Positions 9,976 to 19,478 of a stretch of 64,000 bases of DNA are shown here, piece by piece. Source of the stretch: CAVQBP01 sp964448105 (GTDB taxonomy: Bacteria > Bacteroidota > Ignavibacteria > Ignavibacteriales > Ignavibacteriaceae). A program made the position numbers and the translations under genes. Numbering within the stretch: position 1 is the first letter of the stretch; the number at the start of each line of letters is the position of its first letter. The stretch covers positions 44,761-108,760 of the forward strand of contig CAYUVK010000001.1 in the NCBI GenBank assembly GCA_964448105.1, in the 5' to 3' direction. The notes below the pieces were generated by a model. It saw nothing but the letters and a program-made list of their open reading frames with translations, made no database searches and was not told the origin of the DNA.

Positions 9976-12078
9976 ATGAAAATTAAAGATTACTATTTGA
10001 TAAATATTATACTTCTATTATTGGGGATAATGTTTTTATTTAACCCGGAAGAATTATATGCACAAGTGATATACAAAAGATGGAACACTTTTGATATAAA
10101 CAAAATAGGCACTGTGTTTAGTAATTACGGTTCGGAGACTGAGGGACAATACTGGTACGGATATGGACATCACCCCTCAATGGAATATCCAATAGGAAGT
10201 GGCAATCAATATGGAATGGCAATAGGTTTTTATATAGGGGGAACTAGTGCAGATGGTGGCGGGCAAAATCCTGAAGGCAAATGGTATATGGATATGACTC
10301 TTGATGAATATAAAGATAACTGGGATGATTCTCATTGGGACCCATATGGTCCTGGTCCATACGAAAATGATGTTCTACTGAGCGGTGTATATGATTTTGT
10401 TGGAAACTCGATTCGTGCCCCGATGAGTGATGACGTTGGAAGCTGGCCCGATTCTACTAATGCCGATGGTAGGTATGGGTGGCCGGAATATTACCCTAAC
10501 ACTAATGCCCCAGTTTTACTAAATGCAAATGGGTGGCCTGGCTGGGGACCTAACGGTGAACAAATTGGGCATCAAGAAAGTTTTGGTGTAGCTTTTGACG
10601 TCAACCATGTTGCAGAAGTTCCACCGGAAAGATGGCTAAAAGCACAGATGGTTTTTCGGGGAATGGCATTTAAAGGCAAAATTTATGAAAACTACATTTT
10701 TTGGTCTTACGAAATTACAAATATAGGACAACAGCCAATTACGGATTGCTACTTCGGTATGATAATGGATTATGCCTTTCCCTGGAATAGGCTGGATAAC
10801 ACTGAAGAAATTCAAGCTTATGATAAAGATAGAAGTATGGCTTATGCTTACAACCCTTCAGGAACGGGGACTACTGAGGAGGGTAGAATTGTTTCACCAA
10901 CAGCATATGGAGGATTAATTTTCTTAAAAACTCCTAAGAAAGATGACGGGCAGGAAGCCGGTATTGCAACACTTAGCTGGTCGCTTGACCCTGGTTCTGC
11001 AGATGACGGTAAAATATCAGATAATTATTATACAAGGAATATATTGAACGAAGGAAGTCCTTATGATACAGATGGAGATGGAATTGATGATACAAGCATT
11101 AGAGATGATGTGGAGGTTCCTTATGGATACAGTGTAGCCGGCAGCAATGGGAATGAAACTTATATAAATTCAGGTCCTATTACTTTACAACCTGGGGGAA
11201 AGGATACATTAATTGTTTGTACCGTAGTGGGTTCAAATCTGCTCGATCTTAGAAAAAATGCAGACAGAGCTATAAACCTATATAAATCAGGTTTTAAAAT
11301 TGCAGAACCGCCTGTTGAGCCAAATGTAACAGCAATTGCGGGAGATAGAAAAGTAACCTTATTATGGGGAAACGATAGCGAGAGTTCACCTGGATTTGAA
11401 GGATATAGAATTTATAGGAGTAAAGATAATGGGGCAACTTGGGGCGATAGAGTAATAACCGATGCTAACGGTACACAAATAGGTTATGTTCCTGTAGCTC
11501 AATTTGATTTAAAAGATGGAATAGTGGGAACTTCTACTAATCCCGAAGCAACATGGCTGGACTTTGGAAGCGATACCGGTTTACCTGAAACAAATGAAAA
11601 CGGTGAATATGTTTTTGTAGATGAAAACCTTATCAATGGATTAAATTATAGATACTACATCGCAGCATATAATATTGGAACTGATGTAATTCCTCCTGTT
11701 GAAAACTCTCCTGCTACAGATCCAAATATTAGCGGTGATAATACGGTAGTAGCTACTCCAAGATCGTCAGTTGCAACACAGACGCTAAATGATATTAAAG
11801 TAGTTCCGAATCCATATTTATCAACAAACGAATTTGAAACTGTTCCAAACGTGAGGGAATTGCATTTTACCCACTTACCTGGGAACTGTGAAATAAGAAT
11901 TTACAACATTGCTATGGAACAAATTGCTGTTCTTAACCATACCAATAATACAAGCGAGGAAGTATGGAATTTAAGAACAACAGGGAATCAGGAAGTAGCA
12001 CCAGGTTTATATGTCTATTATGTCTCATCGCAGCTTATTTCTGGTGAAAAAATTGGAAAATTCGTAATTATTAAATGA
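9976..12078 (+). CDS. Large secreted T9SS cargo protein with FN3 domain, putative surface partner of the TonB receptor
   Basis: I chose the ATG at 9976 because AAAGGAGG (9961-9968) lies at the right distance; an upstream in-frame ATG at 9931 lacks a ribosome site and a signal peptide. The 700-residue protein starts with a signal peptide (to LYAQ, about residue 28). The first ~400 residues are rich in Trp, Tyr, Gly and Asp (for example WYGYGHHPSMEYP), as in surface glycan-binding proteins, but I recognise no family. A fibronectin-III-like domain follows at roughly 435-540 (VTLLWGNDSE, GYRIYRSKDNG). The C-terminus (VVPNPYLSTNEFE to KIGKFVIIK) is a T9SS sorting domain of the variant PNPY type. 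Position directly after the receptor suggests it captures or presents the ligand, taking the place of SusD; this is inference. Confidence 0.7.
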   Translation: MKIKDYYLINIILLLLGIMFLFNPEELYAQVIYKRWNTFDINKIGTVFSNYGSETEGQYWYGYGHHPSMEYPIGSGNQYGMAIGFYIGGTSADGGGQNPEGKWYMDMTLDEYKDNWDDSHWDPYGPGPYENDVLLSGVYDFVGNSIRAPMSDDVGSWPDSTNADGRYGWPEYYPNTNAPVLLNANGWPGWGPNGEQIGHQESFGVAFDVNHVAEVPPERWLKAQMVFRGMAFKGKIYENYIFWSYEITNIGQQPITDCYFGMIMDYAFPWNRLDNTEEIQAYDKDRSMAYAYNPSGTGTTEEGRIVSPTAYGGLIFLKTPKKDDGQEAGIATLSWSLDPGSADDGKISDNYYTRNILNEGSPYDTDGDGIDDTSIRDDVEVPYGYSVAGSNGNETYINSGPITLQPGGKDTLIVCTVVGSNLLDLRKNADRAINLYKSGFKIAEPPVEPNVTAIAGDRKVTLLWGNDSESSPGFEGYRIYRSKDNGATWGDRVITDANGTQIGYVPVAQFDLKDGIVGTSTNPEATWLDFGSDTGLPETNENGEYVFVDENLINGLNYRYYIAAYNIGTDVIPPVENSPATDPNISGDNTVVATPRSSVATQTLNDIKVVPNPYLSTNEFETVPNVRELHFTHLPGNCEIRIYNIAMEQIAVLNHTNNTSEEVWNLRTTGNQEVAPGLYVYYVSSQLISGEKIGKFVIIK

Positions 12079-12126
12079 GTTGTTAAATAAAAACACTAAA
12101 GTAAAATTTTTTTGGGAGAAAAAACG

Positions 12127-13152
12127 ATGAGAAAATTATTAACTAATGGAACATTTTTAATCTTATGGCTTTCAGTAACTATATGTATGTATGCTCAACA
12201 AACTGATCAGGTTGGTACTTCGATGGCTAACTTCTTAAAAATTGGAGTAGGACCAAGAGCAATTGCTATGGGAGATGCTTTTGTTGCACTTTCGGATGAT
12301 GCAAGCTCTCTCTATTGGAACCCTGCGGGCATAGCGCGTATTAACAAGAATGAAGTTCTGTTTCAAACAACACAATGGGTTGCTGAAACTAACTTGTATT
12401 ATTTGGGGCTGGCACTACCAATGGGAGACTTGGGCACCTTTGGAGCAAGCTTTTATAATTTTTCATCTGGAGACATGGAAGAAACAACAACCGCGCAACC
12501 CGATGGAACAGGTAGAACTTTTAGCACCAGTAATTTAGCTATAGGTCTTACATATTCAAAATTAATTACTGATCGCTTTTCTGTAGGCTTTTCTATAAAA
12601 TATATTACTGAAACACTATCGAGAGAAAATGCAAGTGCCTATGCTTTTGATATTGGGAGCATTTTTACTAGCAACTTTTTGAATGAAATGAAATTAGGTA
12701 TTGTATTATCTAACCTTGGTACTTCTATGGAACTAGATGGGCCGGATTTGATTGTTAACTATGATGTAGCTCCAGATGTGCCAACAAATAAAACTGTTGA
12801 TGCACGCTTGGGAACCCAGTCCTGGGATCTTCCCTTAACTTTTAGAATAGGTATGGGGACTTATATACTTAATAACGATAATAATTCATTATCTGTGGAA
12901 GTAGACCTAAATGATACCCGCGACTACCAACCAAGATATAATGTAGGGAGTGAGTATACAGTGAAGCTGGTTGGAGAACAAAAAGTAAGTGTAAGAGCTG
13001 GCTACAAAGGTAATTATGATGAAGAAGGGTTAACTTTTGGTGGAGGTCTGTTTTTGAACCTGGCAAATTTTGGTTTCAAATTAGATTATGCATTTGCCGC
13101 CGTAAATAGACTGGGAAATGTTCATAGATATTCAATCAGTATTCTTTTTTGA
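12127..13152 (+). CDS. PorV/PorQ-family outer-membrane beta-barrel protein
   Basis: The ATG at 12127 has GGGAG 8 bases upstream and begins a normal signal peptide (to MYAQQ); an in-frame TTG at 12112 would add only MGEKT. The 341-residue product carries the PorV/PorQ signature near the mature N-terminus: FLKIGVGPRAIAMGDAFVAL followed by SLYWNPAGIA. The rest is alternating beta strands ending in an aromatic IlF-type terminus (YSISILF). In T9SS, PorV shuttles cargo from the translocon to the attachment complex. Paralogues also occur in operons with TonB receptors in Ignavibacteria-like genomes, as here, where the exact role is not settled. It sits between a T9SS cargo and a lipoprotein, so a dedicated secretion or assembly role is plausible. 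Confidence 0.85.
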   Translation: MRKLLTNGTFLILWLSVTICMYAQQTDQVGTSMANFLKIGVGPRAIAMGDAFVALSDDASSLYWNPAGIARINKNEVLFQTTQWVAETNLYYLGLALPMGDLGTFGASFYNFSSGDMEETTTAQPDGTGRTFSTSNLAIGLTYSKLITDRFSVGFSIKYITETLSRENASAYAFDIGSIFTSNFLNEMKLGIVLSNLGTSMELDGPDLIVNYDVAPDVPTNKTVDARLGTQSWDLPLTFRIGMGTYILNNDNNSLSVEVDLNDTRDYQPRYNVGSEYTVKLVGEQKVSVRAGYKGNYDEEGLTFGGGLFLNLANFGFKLDYAFAAVNRLGNVHRYSISILF

Positions 13153-13178
13153 GTAAGATATTATTAAGGAGAGGCATA

Positions 13179-14597
13179 ATGAATAAAAATTTTATTAATC
13201 TTTGTTTTTCAATAATTATTTTATCTTTTATTATAGAATTTGTGGGCTGTAAAAAGTTAGAGTGGCCTACAGATCCACCGGTTGAAACAAGACCTGAAGT
13301 TGCAGCCATTACGCCTGAAGCAGAAAGTATTATGGTTCCGGCTGATGGAAATATTAAATTGGAATTCAATGTCAACATGGATATTGCAAGCCTTAATGAG
13401 AATGCTAAAGTTTATAAAGATAATGATACCAATGCATTAGCTGGTCAATGGGACGGTGATAATGGAATTTATACGTTCACTCCTGCAAACCCGTTCGAAG
13501 AGCTTTCGAAGTATACATTAAAACTTAAAGGTGCTTTTAATGAGGGGGATCAGTGGGAAGGTCCGGGATTAAGAGCTGCTGATGGTATGTCAATGAAATA
13601 TGAAAATACTTTTTTCTTTTCTACAGAGGGAAATTATGGAGCTTCTCCTCTTTATCTAGGGTCAGGAAATCCTGGAAATGTTGCTGAAGGCAAAACGGGC
13701 ATCGGTATAGTGAAAAATTTTGAAACTACCGAGGTTGGAAGTTTTAGCCCCGATGGGTCGCTTAGTATTGAAATGAATCCTGCCGGCACTGAATTATATA
13801 TTGCTAGTTTAGCAGATAACGCTGTAGGAATTTTGGAAACATCTAGTGGAAGTATCGTTTCTACTGTTCCGATGCCCGATGGAGTAGAAGAGCCCTGGTT
13901 CATCAGTTTTACTCCTGATGGATCTGAAGCATGGATCCTTTGTAGGGGAACAAATGATATTGTTGTAATCAATACTGCTTCCAGATCTGTAACTGCAACA
14001 ATCCCTTTAGCTGATTATTGTCATGAAGGAGCTTTCCTGTATAAGATGGCAATAGATCATGCCGGTAAGAAAGGTTATATAAGCACTAGAACTGGTCAGT
14101 CGGTTATTGTAGTTGATATAGTAAACAAATCGGCAATAACAAGTATTGAAAATGTAGTTGAAGAAGAAGCTACCGGTGAAATTGTAATTTTACCAGACGA
14201 CTCCAAAGTTCTAGTATGTAATAACTGGGCTTCACCATCATTTAGGATTATTGATCCGGCAACAAATACGGTTGAAGGTGAATTAGAATTAGGCGAAGGT
14301 GGAGATTATTATTTTACTGAAGTTGTTGATAACTACTTATATATGGCTGGAAGATGGGGCGCCTTAATCTACAAAATTGATTTGACCGATTTTTCTATTG
14401 CTGCTGAAATAAATATAGCTGACGAAGGGATAATTGACGAAATGCAGGGTATTACTGTCGATCCTGAAAAACAAGTTGTTTATGTAGTTGCAAATACTTA
14501 TGAAGACGGTGCTGTATTGATTTTCAGAACTTCTGATCTTTCCTTTTTAGGCGCTATTAAGACAGGGCCTTGGAGAGATATAGTAGTTAAGAAATGA
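13179..14597 (+). CDS. Surface lipoprotein with Big_5-like Ig domain and YVTN-type beta-propeller
   Basis: AAGGAG at 13166-13171 fixes the ATG at 13179 (an upstream TTG is less likely). The 472-residue product has a lipoprotein signal peptide ending FVGC, with C24 as the acylated residue. Residues ~45-150 form an Ig-like Big_5-type domain (ESIMVPADGNIKLEFNVNMD). Residues ~170-470 form a seven-bladed propeller of the YVTN/NHL type, with repeats such as YIASLADNAVGILETSSGS, VVINTASRSVTATI and VVDIVNKSAITSI. These folds usually bind protein or carbohydrate partners rather than catalyse. The gene shares a four-base ATGA overlap with the next gene, so the two are translationally coupled. Confidence 0.82.
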   Translation: MNKNFINLCFSIIILSFIIEFVGCKKLEWPTDPPVETRPEVAAITPEAESIMVPADGNIKLEFNVNMDIASLNENAKVYKDNDTNALAGQWDGDNGIYTFTPANPFEELSKYTLKLKGAFNEGDQWEGPGLRAADGMSMKYENTFFFSTEGNYGASPLYLGSGNPGNVAEGKTGIGIVKNFETTEVGSFSPDGSLSIEMNPAGTELYIASLADNAVGILETSSGSIVSTVPMPDGVEEPWFISFTPDGSEAWILCRGTNDIVVINTASRSVTATIPLADYCHEGAFLYKMAIDHAGKKGYISTRTGQSVIVVDIVNKSAITSIENVVEEEATGEIVILPDDSKVLVCNNWASPSFRIIDPATNTVEGELELGEGGDYYFTEVVDNYLYMAGRWGALIYKIDLTDFSIAAEINIADEGIIDEMQGITVDPEKQVVYVVANTYEDGAVLIFRTSDLSFLGAIKTGPWRDIVVKK

Positions 14598-15643
14598 ACG
14601 GCTGCATGATTATAAACTTATTTTTTAAATATACGAAGACTGCGTGCTTCATTGTGCTTTTTGTATTTGCATGCGGCTTTTTAGTGGGACAAAATAAGGG
14701 GGGCAGGTGGCAGTTTGAAAATAACGGTAATGATTCTTGTAGCTGGAATTCAAATAACCATGTTGGTTTACTATCCGGCAGCGCTGTTTATTTAAATGTA
14801 GAACCGTTAGCGGAAGGTAATTATTATTTATCTTTGGAAAACGAAAACAGCTATGGTGCTTTTCGTGCGAGTGATAATAATGATTTGGATTTCCAAAATG
14901 AAAGCCTTGCCATTTCTTTATGGGTATATCCTACTCAAGCAAATGGCAATCCGCAGTTTTTACTTATAAAAGGGGATAGAGCCGGAAACTCAAAAACAGA
15001 TAATTATTCGCTTAGACTTAACACTACTGAAAATCAAAGTTACCTTGAATTTCTTACACACTTAGAATCCGGTACTTTAAGAAGTGTTACTTCTTCTTTT
15101 GTTGTTCCTAGAAATCAATGGTCGTTTGTTGCTGTATATTATGATTACCAAAATTCCAAAGTATATTTGTGGAATGATGAAACAACGGCACCTGTTGATA
15201 CGTTTAATTTTACCGCTGACTTATTTCCGAATGATGATAGTCTTTTTATCGGTACTTCAGGTAAAAACGGGTTTAAAAGATTTTGGGGAAGAATTGATGA
15301 CTTAAGGATTGGTTCAGATATAAACCAGATTTTATATCATGTTACTGGAGTCGAAGTTTTAAATCAAGTTGATTCTCCAGTTTCTTTCATATTGGAACAA
15401 AATTATCCTAATCCGTTCAATCCTGAAACTGCAATAAGATTTTCACTCATGGAAAAGGGTTTTACCAATCTTGATGTTTATAATTTACTCGGGGAGCATA
15501 TTGCCAATTTATTACATGGTGAAATGAATGCAGGGGAGCATAAAATAAGTTTTAATGCAGGTATTCTTCCTTCAGGTATCTATTTTTATAAATTGCAGCA
15601 AGGGAGTCATTCCGATTTAAAGAAAATGATATTGATTAAATAA
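14594..15643 (+). CDS. LamG/concanavalin-like lectin-fold protein with T9SS sorting domain
   Basis: 349 residues, starting with an ATG that overlaps the preceding stop; an ATG four codons later (14606) is an alternative start that keeps the signal peptide (to about residue 33, FLVGQ). Residues ~55-235 are a LamG-like jelly roll: LAISLWVYPTQANGN, NQWSFVAVYYDYQNSKVYLW and FWGRIDDLRIGSD are the hallmark strands. The C-terminal ~85 residues, from LEQNYPNPFNPETAI to LKKMILIK, are a canonical T9SS type A sorting domain. It is probably a surface carbohydrate-binding protein made with the lipoprotein upstream and likely the last gene of the outer-membrane operon, although the GH36-like gene begins only 33 bases later. 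Confidence 0.82.
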   Translation: MNGCMIINLFFKYTKTACFIVLFVFACGFLVGQNKGGRWQFENNGNDSCSWNSNNHVGLLSGSAVYLNVEPLAEGNYYLSLENENSYGAFRASDNNDLDFQNESLAISLWVYPTQANGNPQFLLIKGDRAGNSKTDNYSLRLNTTENQSYLEFLTHLESGTLRSVTSSFVVPRNQWSFVAVYYDYQNSKVYLWNDETTAPVDTFNFTADLFPNDDSLFIGTSGKNGFKRFWGRIDDLRIGSDINQILYHVTGVEVLNQVDSPVSFILEQNYPNPFNPETAIRFSLMEKGFTNLDVYNLLGEHIANLLHGEMNAGEHKISFNAGILPSGIYFYKLQQGSHSDLKKMILIK

Positions 15644-15676
15644 AAAACTTATAAATTAATCATTTAGAGAACGAAT

Positions 15677-17740
15677 ATGATTTCAAAATTTTTATCAGTC
15701 ATTATTTTTTCACTTCTATTAATATTATTAAGCTTTTTTGGAGGTAATAATTCTTCTGTAAAAGTTGAAAATAAATATTTACAAATTGAATTTGATGATT
15801 CCCTTTATAGTAAAATTGTTTCAACAATTGGGAATCACAAGGTTGTGCTAAGTAATTATTCTGCTGCAGAGTATCTGATTGTTGACGGTGAAGAAATCAG
15901 TAAATTTTATTTTAAGGATTCTAAGTCCAGTCAAATAGAAAATGAATTAGGAAAAGGGGAGGAATTTGTAGTTATAGGGCTTTCAAAAAATAATATCCAA
16001 AAACAAGTTTCAGTTTCAATTTATGAAAATTTCCCAACTTCTGTATTCTACAAAGTTACTTATAAAAATATTGGATCTAATAAAGTAATAGTTAATAAAT
16101 GGGTGAATAATGCATACTGTATAAAAACCGAAGAAAAACAAAAACCTTCTTTCTGGTCATATCAAGGAGCAACATATGAGGATAGAAGAGATTGGGTTCA
16201 GCCATTAAAGCAGGGATTTGAACAGGAAAATTACATGGGTATGAATGCAAGCGATTATGGTGGCGGAACACCTATAATAGACATTTGGAGTAGAGATGTT
16301 GGTATAGCTATTGGACTTGTTGAAACTACACCAAAGCTTGTAAAGCTTCCGGTTAGAATGAAGAGTGAAGAAACAGGTGTAGATATTAGTGTTGAGTTTG
16401 AAAAAGAGACCGCGCTTGAACCAGGTCAATCATATGAAACTTTTGAATCTTTTGTTAATGTTCATAAAGGTGACTACTATGCAACATTAAAGATTTTTCG
16501 GGGGGTAATGTCAAAAAAAGGTTTAGCGATGAAGAAATTCCCCAAAACTTCTTACGAGCCAATCTGGTGTGCCTGGGGTTATGAAAGGGAGTTTAAGCTA
16601 AATGATGTTTTGGGTACACTGCCTGAGGTAAAAAAATTAGGATTTAAATGGGCTGTACTTGATGATGGCTGGCAAACTGCTGAAGGGGATTGGTATTTAA
16701 ATCCTGAAAAATTTCCTAATGGCGATAGCGACATGAAAGCATTTGTTGACAAAATACATGCTGCCGGACTTAAAGCAAAATTATGGTGGACACCGTTAGC
16801 TGTTGATCCGGGAACAGATTTAATAAAAGAACATCCGGATATGCTACTGCTTAATAAAAATGGTTCAACACGGGATATTACCTGGTGGGATAGCTATTAT
16901 TTATGTCCGGCTTATAATAAAACACTCACTTATACAAAAAACTTGATTAATAAAATTATGAGCGTTTGGGGATTTGATGGACTAAAAATTGATGGGCAGC
17001 ATCTCAATGGTGTACCGCCTTGTTATAACCCGAAACATAATCATGCCTATCCGGAAGAATCGGTTGAAAAACTTCAAGAATTCTGGAAGATGGTTTATGA
17101 AACTGCTATTAGCATAAACAAAGATGCAGTAGTCGAAATTTGTCCTTGCGGTACCAACTATTCGTTTTACAATCTACCATACATGAACCAACCAGTCGCC
17201 TCTGACCCTCTTTCCTCTTGGCAAATTAGATTAAAGGGGAAAACACTTAAAGGACTAATGGGCGAAAGCTTGCCTTACTACGGCGATCATGTTGAATTAA
17301 GTGATAAAATGAGCGATTGGGCATCTACTGTAGGAATTGGTGGCGTGATTGGCACAAAATTCGTCTGGCCTGTCGGTGTGCATAAAAATAAAGAAACTGG
17401 TGAAATAAGCCTTACGAATGAAAAAGAAAAAGAATGGAAAAAATGGGTAATTATTTATAATGAAAATATGCTTCCGAAAGGTACATATCTTGGCGAACTA
17501 TATGACATTGGTTTTGATAAACCCGAGACTCATGCCGTGAGCAAAGATGGAAAAATGTATTATGCTTTTTATGCCCCTGAATGGGACGGAAATGTTGAAT
17601 TACGCGGTCTTGATAATAAAACTTATACAGTCACGGATTATGTTAATAATAAAAAGCTAGGTGAAGTAACCGGACCAATATCATCATTGCCAGTAAAGTT
17701 TAGACAATCTTTGCTAATTGAATGTGAACCATTGAATTGA
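15677..17740 (+). CDS. Secreted GH36-like alpha-galactosidase-family protein (paralogue A)
   Basis: 687 residues with an N-terminal signal peptide. Residues ~25-280 are a beta-supersandwich (note FWSYQGATYEDRRDWV and YGGGTPIIDIW). The catalytic barrel (~290-600) carries the GH36 motifs: LDDGWQ (D329, D330, substrate contacts), GLKIDGQ (D439, position of the nucleophile in the KxD motif), EICPCGTNYS and ASDPLSSWQIR (D510, position of the acid/base). GH36 enzymes cleave alpha-linked galactose or N-acetylgalactosamine. Close paralogues lie at 24813-26882 and 48090-50240, with a more distant one at 20719-22836. All catalytic positions are intact here. There is no T9SS domain, so it is probably periplasmic and acts on imported oligosaccharides. 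Whether it takes Gal, GalNAc or GalN cannot be read from the sequence. Confidence 0.83.
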   Translation: MISKFLSVIIFSLLLILLSFFGGNNSSVKVENKYLQIEFDDSLYSKIVSTIGNHKVVLSNYSAAEYLIVDGEEISKFYFKDSKSSQIENELGKGEEFVVIGLSKNNIQKQVSVSIYENFPTSVFYKVTYKNIGSNKVIVNKWVNNAYCIKTEEKQKPSFWSYQGATYEDRRDWVQPLKQGFEQENYMGMNASDYGGGTPIIDIWSRDVGIAIGLVETTPKLVKLPVRMKSEETGVDISVEFEKETALEPGQSYETFESFVNVHKGDYYATLKIFRGVMSKKGLAMKKFPKTSYEPIWCAWGYEREFKLNDVLGTLPEVKKLGFKWAVLDDGWQTAEGDWYLNPEKFPNGDSDMKAFVDKIHAAGLKAKLWWTPLAVDPGTDLIKEHPDMLLLNKNGSTRDITWWDSYYLCPAYNKTLTYTKNLINKIMSVWGFDGLKIDGQHLNGVPPCYNPKHNHAYPEESVEKLQEFWKMVYETAISINKDAVVEICPCGTNYSFYNLPYMNQPVASDPLSSWQIRLKGKTLKGLMGESLPYYGDHVELSDKMSDWASTVGIGGVIGTKFVWPVGVHKNKETGEISLTNEKEKEWKKWVIIYNENMLPKGTYLGELYDIGFDKPETHAVSKDGKMYYAFYAPEWDGNVELRGLDNKTYTVTDYVNNKKLGEVTGPISSLPVKFRQSLLIECEPLN

Positions 17741-17860
17741 TATATCCAAAATAAAAATTATTTGGTTCATTTTTTATTGATAGGAAATTATAAACTATCC
17801 ATAATTCTCTTACGAACCTTTCAATAAATATTTACTCATCAACTGTAATTAGGAAGTCTT

Positions 17861-19411
17861 ATGAAACGACGATCATTTCTCAAAACCACTGGAGCAATTG
17901 CACTTGGTGTAAACGCTGTTGCCAATAAAGTATTTGGATTTGTATCAGCACATAATTGGGAAAAATATGATTTTGGTAGTGGTCCGATCGTTACAGATAG
18001 ACTTAACCAAGGTCCGTTCCCGATTTATGAACCTGAAGTTGTTGCTCCCAATAGTGAAGTTGTAATGACAAGTAATCCTTCCAATAAAATATTAAAAAAT
18101 TTTGGAATGGGATTAACGGTATATGTATCTGGCGATATTGGACCTCCCAGAATAAAAGGTGAAAAACTTGAAAAATCTATAGAGGATTTAGTTAAACTTC
18201 CGTTTGTACAAAAAATATACCTTAGGCCTAATTGGAGAGATATTCAAAAACAATCATCTAAATTGGATTTTCCTGATTACTGGAAAATTACCTTTGATCT
18301 TTCTAAACAATATAAGAAAAGAATTGGTTTTAGGATTATGACTGAGAATCCTGATATTCCCGAATTAGGTACACCGGATTTTCTTATTAATAAAATTCCA
18401 TATAACAGTTTGAAAGGCACCTGGCGCAACAGTTCTTCAGAAATTAGAAATAAAAAGGAACATAAATTCCCAAGGTATGATCATCCCGAGTATCAAAAAG
18501 CTTTTACTGAATTAAATGAATTATTAGCAGCAGAATTAAATGGCAACGCGCAGATTGAATATATGGATACATTTATGTACGGTTTTTGGGGCGAAGGGCA
18601 CTCATGGCCGTTTGTTGGAAATCCTTTCCCGGATAATGTAACTGCTGAAAAAACATTTATGAAAATGTTTGATACACAACTTAAATATTGGACTAAAACT
18701 CCATTGGTTACTAACACTCAGCCTGATTTTAGTAGGGTAGGAAATTCTGAATTAGTTGATAAAACAATTAGAACTAATAACTGGCTTAGAACCGATACTA
18801 TATATATTGAAAATATGCAGATCGAATCACTAAGCAATAGACCTCAATGGATTGCAACAATTTGCGAAGTCGGAATGGGAACTCTTGAAAGGCACGAAAA
18901 AGAGATGTGCGATGGTATTGGATATAATGATAATCTGATTTCCCATGTAATGGATGTTGGGGCAAACTATTGGTCAGTCTGGAATTGGCATAATATATCA
19001 GCCAGGAATATTCTGGATTATTATGAAAAATATCCCGATAGCATCAATAACTTTGCTAAAAAAATTGGTTATCGAGTTAGACCCTCATGGATATGGAGTT
19101 TTGATAAAGACGAATACCCAGGTTTAATTATGGGCTTTGTTAATGATGGAATTGCAGGTGTGCCAGGCATATTAAGAATAACCATATTCAGTGATGATGG
19201 TTCTATTAAGGTAAGTGGTTGTTTAGATCCGGGTTATCCGAAACCTATTGGAGTGCGACAGGCAATGTTTATACTGCCTAAAGGTACAGACTGGAAAGGA
19301 TTAAAAGTTAAAGCCGAATTAGAAGTTAAAGGTGTGCTTTATCCTGTTGAATGGGCATGTCGTCAAAAATTAAATAATGATGGTTCATTAACACTAAATG
19401 CAAATATGTAG
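17861..19411 (+). CDS. Tat-exported DUF4832-like putative glycosidase
   Basis: 516 residues beginning with a twin-arginine signal (KRRSFLKTTGAIALG), so it is exported folded, perhaps with a cofactor or after early folding. AGGAAG lies just upstream of the ATG. The central part resembles the DUF4832/DUF4874 glycosidase-like proteins: a barrel with MDTFMYGFWGEGHSWPF (a GEGH motif in place of the common GEWH), then YWSVWNWHNISARNI, and a C-terminal beta-sandwich (about 400-516). No activity is known to me for this group. A decayed relative with the usual GEW motif lies at 60485-60857. The gene is flanked by a GH36-like gene and an amidohydrolase in the same direction, so a glycan-processing role is likely. 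Confidence 0.6.
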   Translation: MKRRSFLKTTGAIALGVNAVANKVFGFVSAHNWEKYDFGSGPIVTDRLNQGPFPIYEPEVVAPNSEVVMTSNPSNKILKNFGMGLTVYVSGDIGPPRIKGEKLEKSIEDLVKLPFVQKIYLRPNWRDIQKQSSKLDFPDYWKITFDLSKQYKKRIGFRIMTENPDIPELGTPDFLINKIPYNSLKGTWRNSSSEIRNKKEHKFPRYDHPEYQKAFTELNELLAAELNGNAQIEYMDTFMYGFWGEGHSWPFVGNPFPDNVTAEKTFMKMFDTQLKYWTKTPLVTNTQPDFSRVGNSELVDKTIRTNNWLRTDTIYIENMQIESLSNRPQWIATICEVGMGTLERHEKEMCDGIGYNDNLISHVMDVGANYWSVWNWHNISARNILDYYEKYPDSINNFAKKIGYRVRPSWIWSFDKDEYPGLIMGFVNDGIAGVPGILRITIFSDDGSIKVSGCLDPGYPKPIGVRQAMFILPKGTDWKGLKVKAELEVKGVLYPVEWACRQKLNNDGSLTLNANM

Positions 19412-19478
19412 AGTAAAAGTATTAGAAAAATTAGTTTAATATATTTTTTAAATATTTCATGGAGTTAGAATTAGGATT

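Noticed and set aside
9976..12078. Considered a SusD homologue because it follows the TonB receptor
   Set aside because: No lipobox and no helical TPR-like architecture; it ends in a T9SS sorting domain and contains FN3-like beta structure.
13652..13972. Antisense open frame within the propeller lipoprotein gene
   Set aside because: The + strand has clear propeller repeats; the antisense frame has no ribosome site or family pattern.
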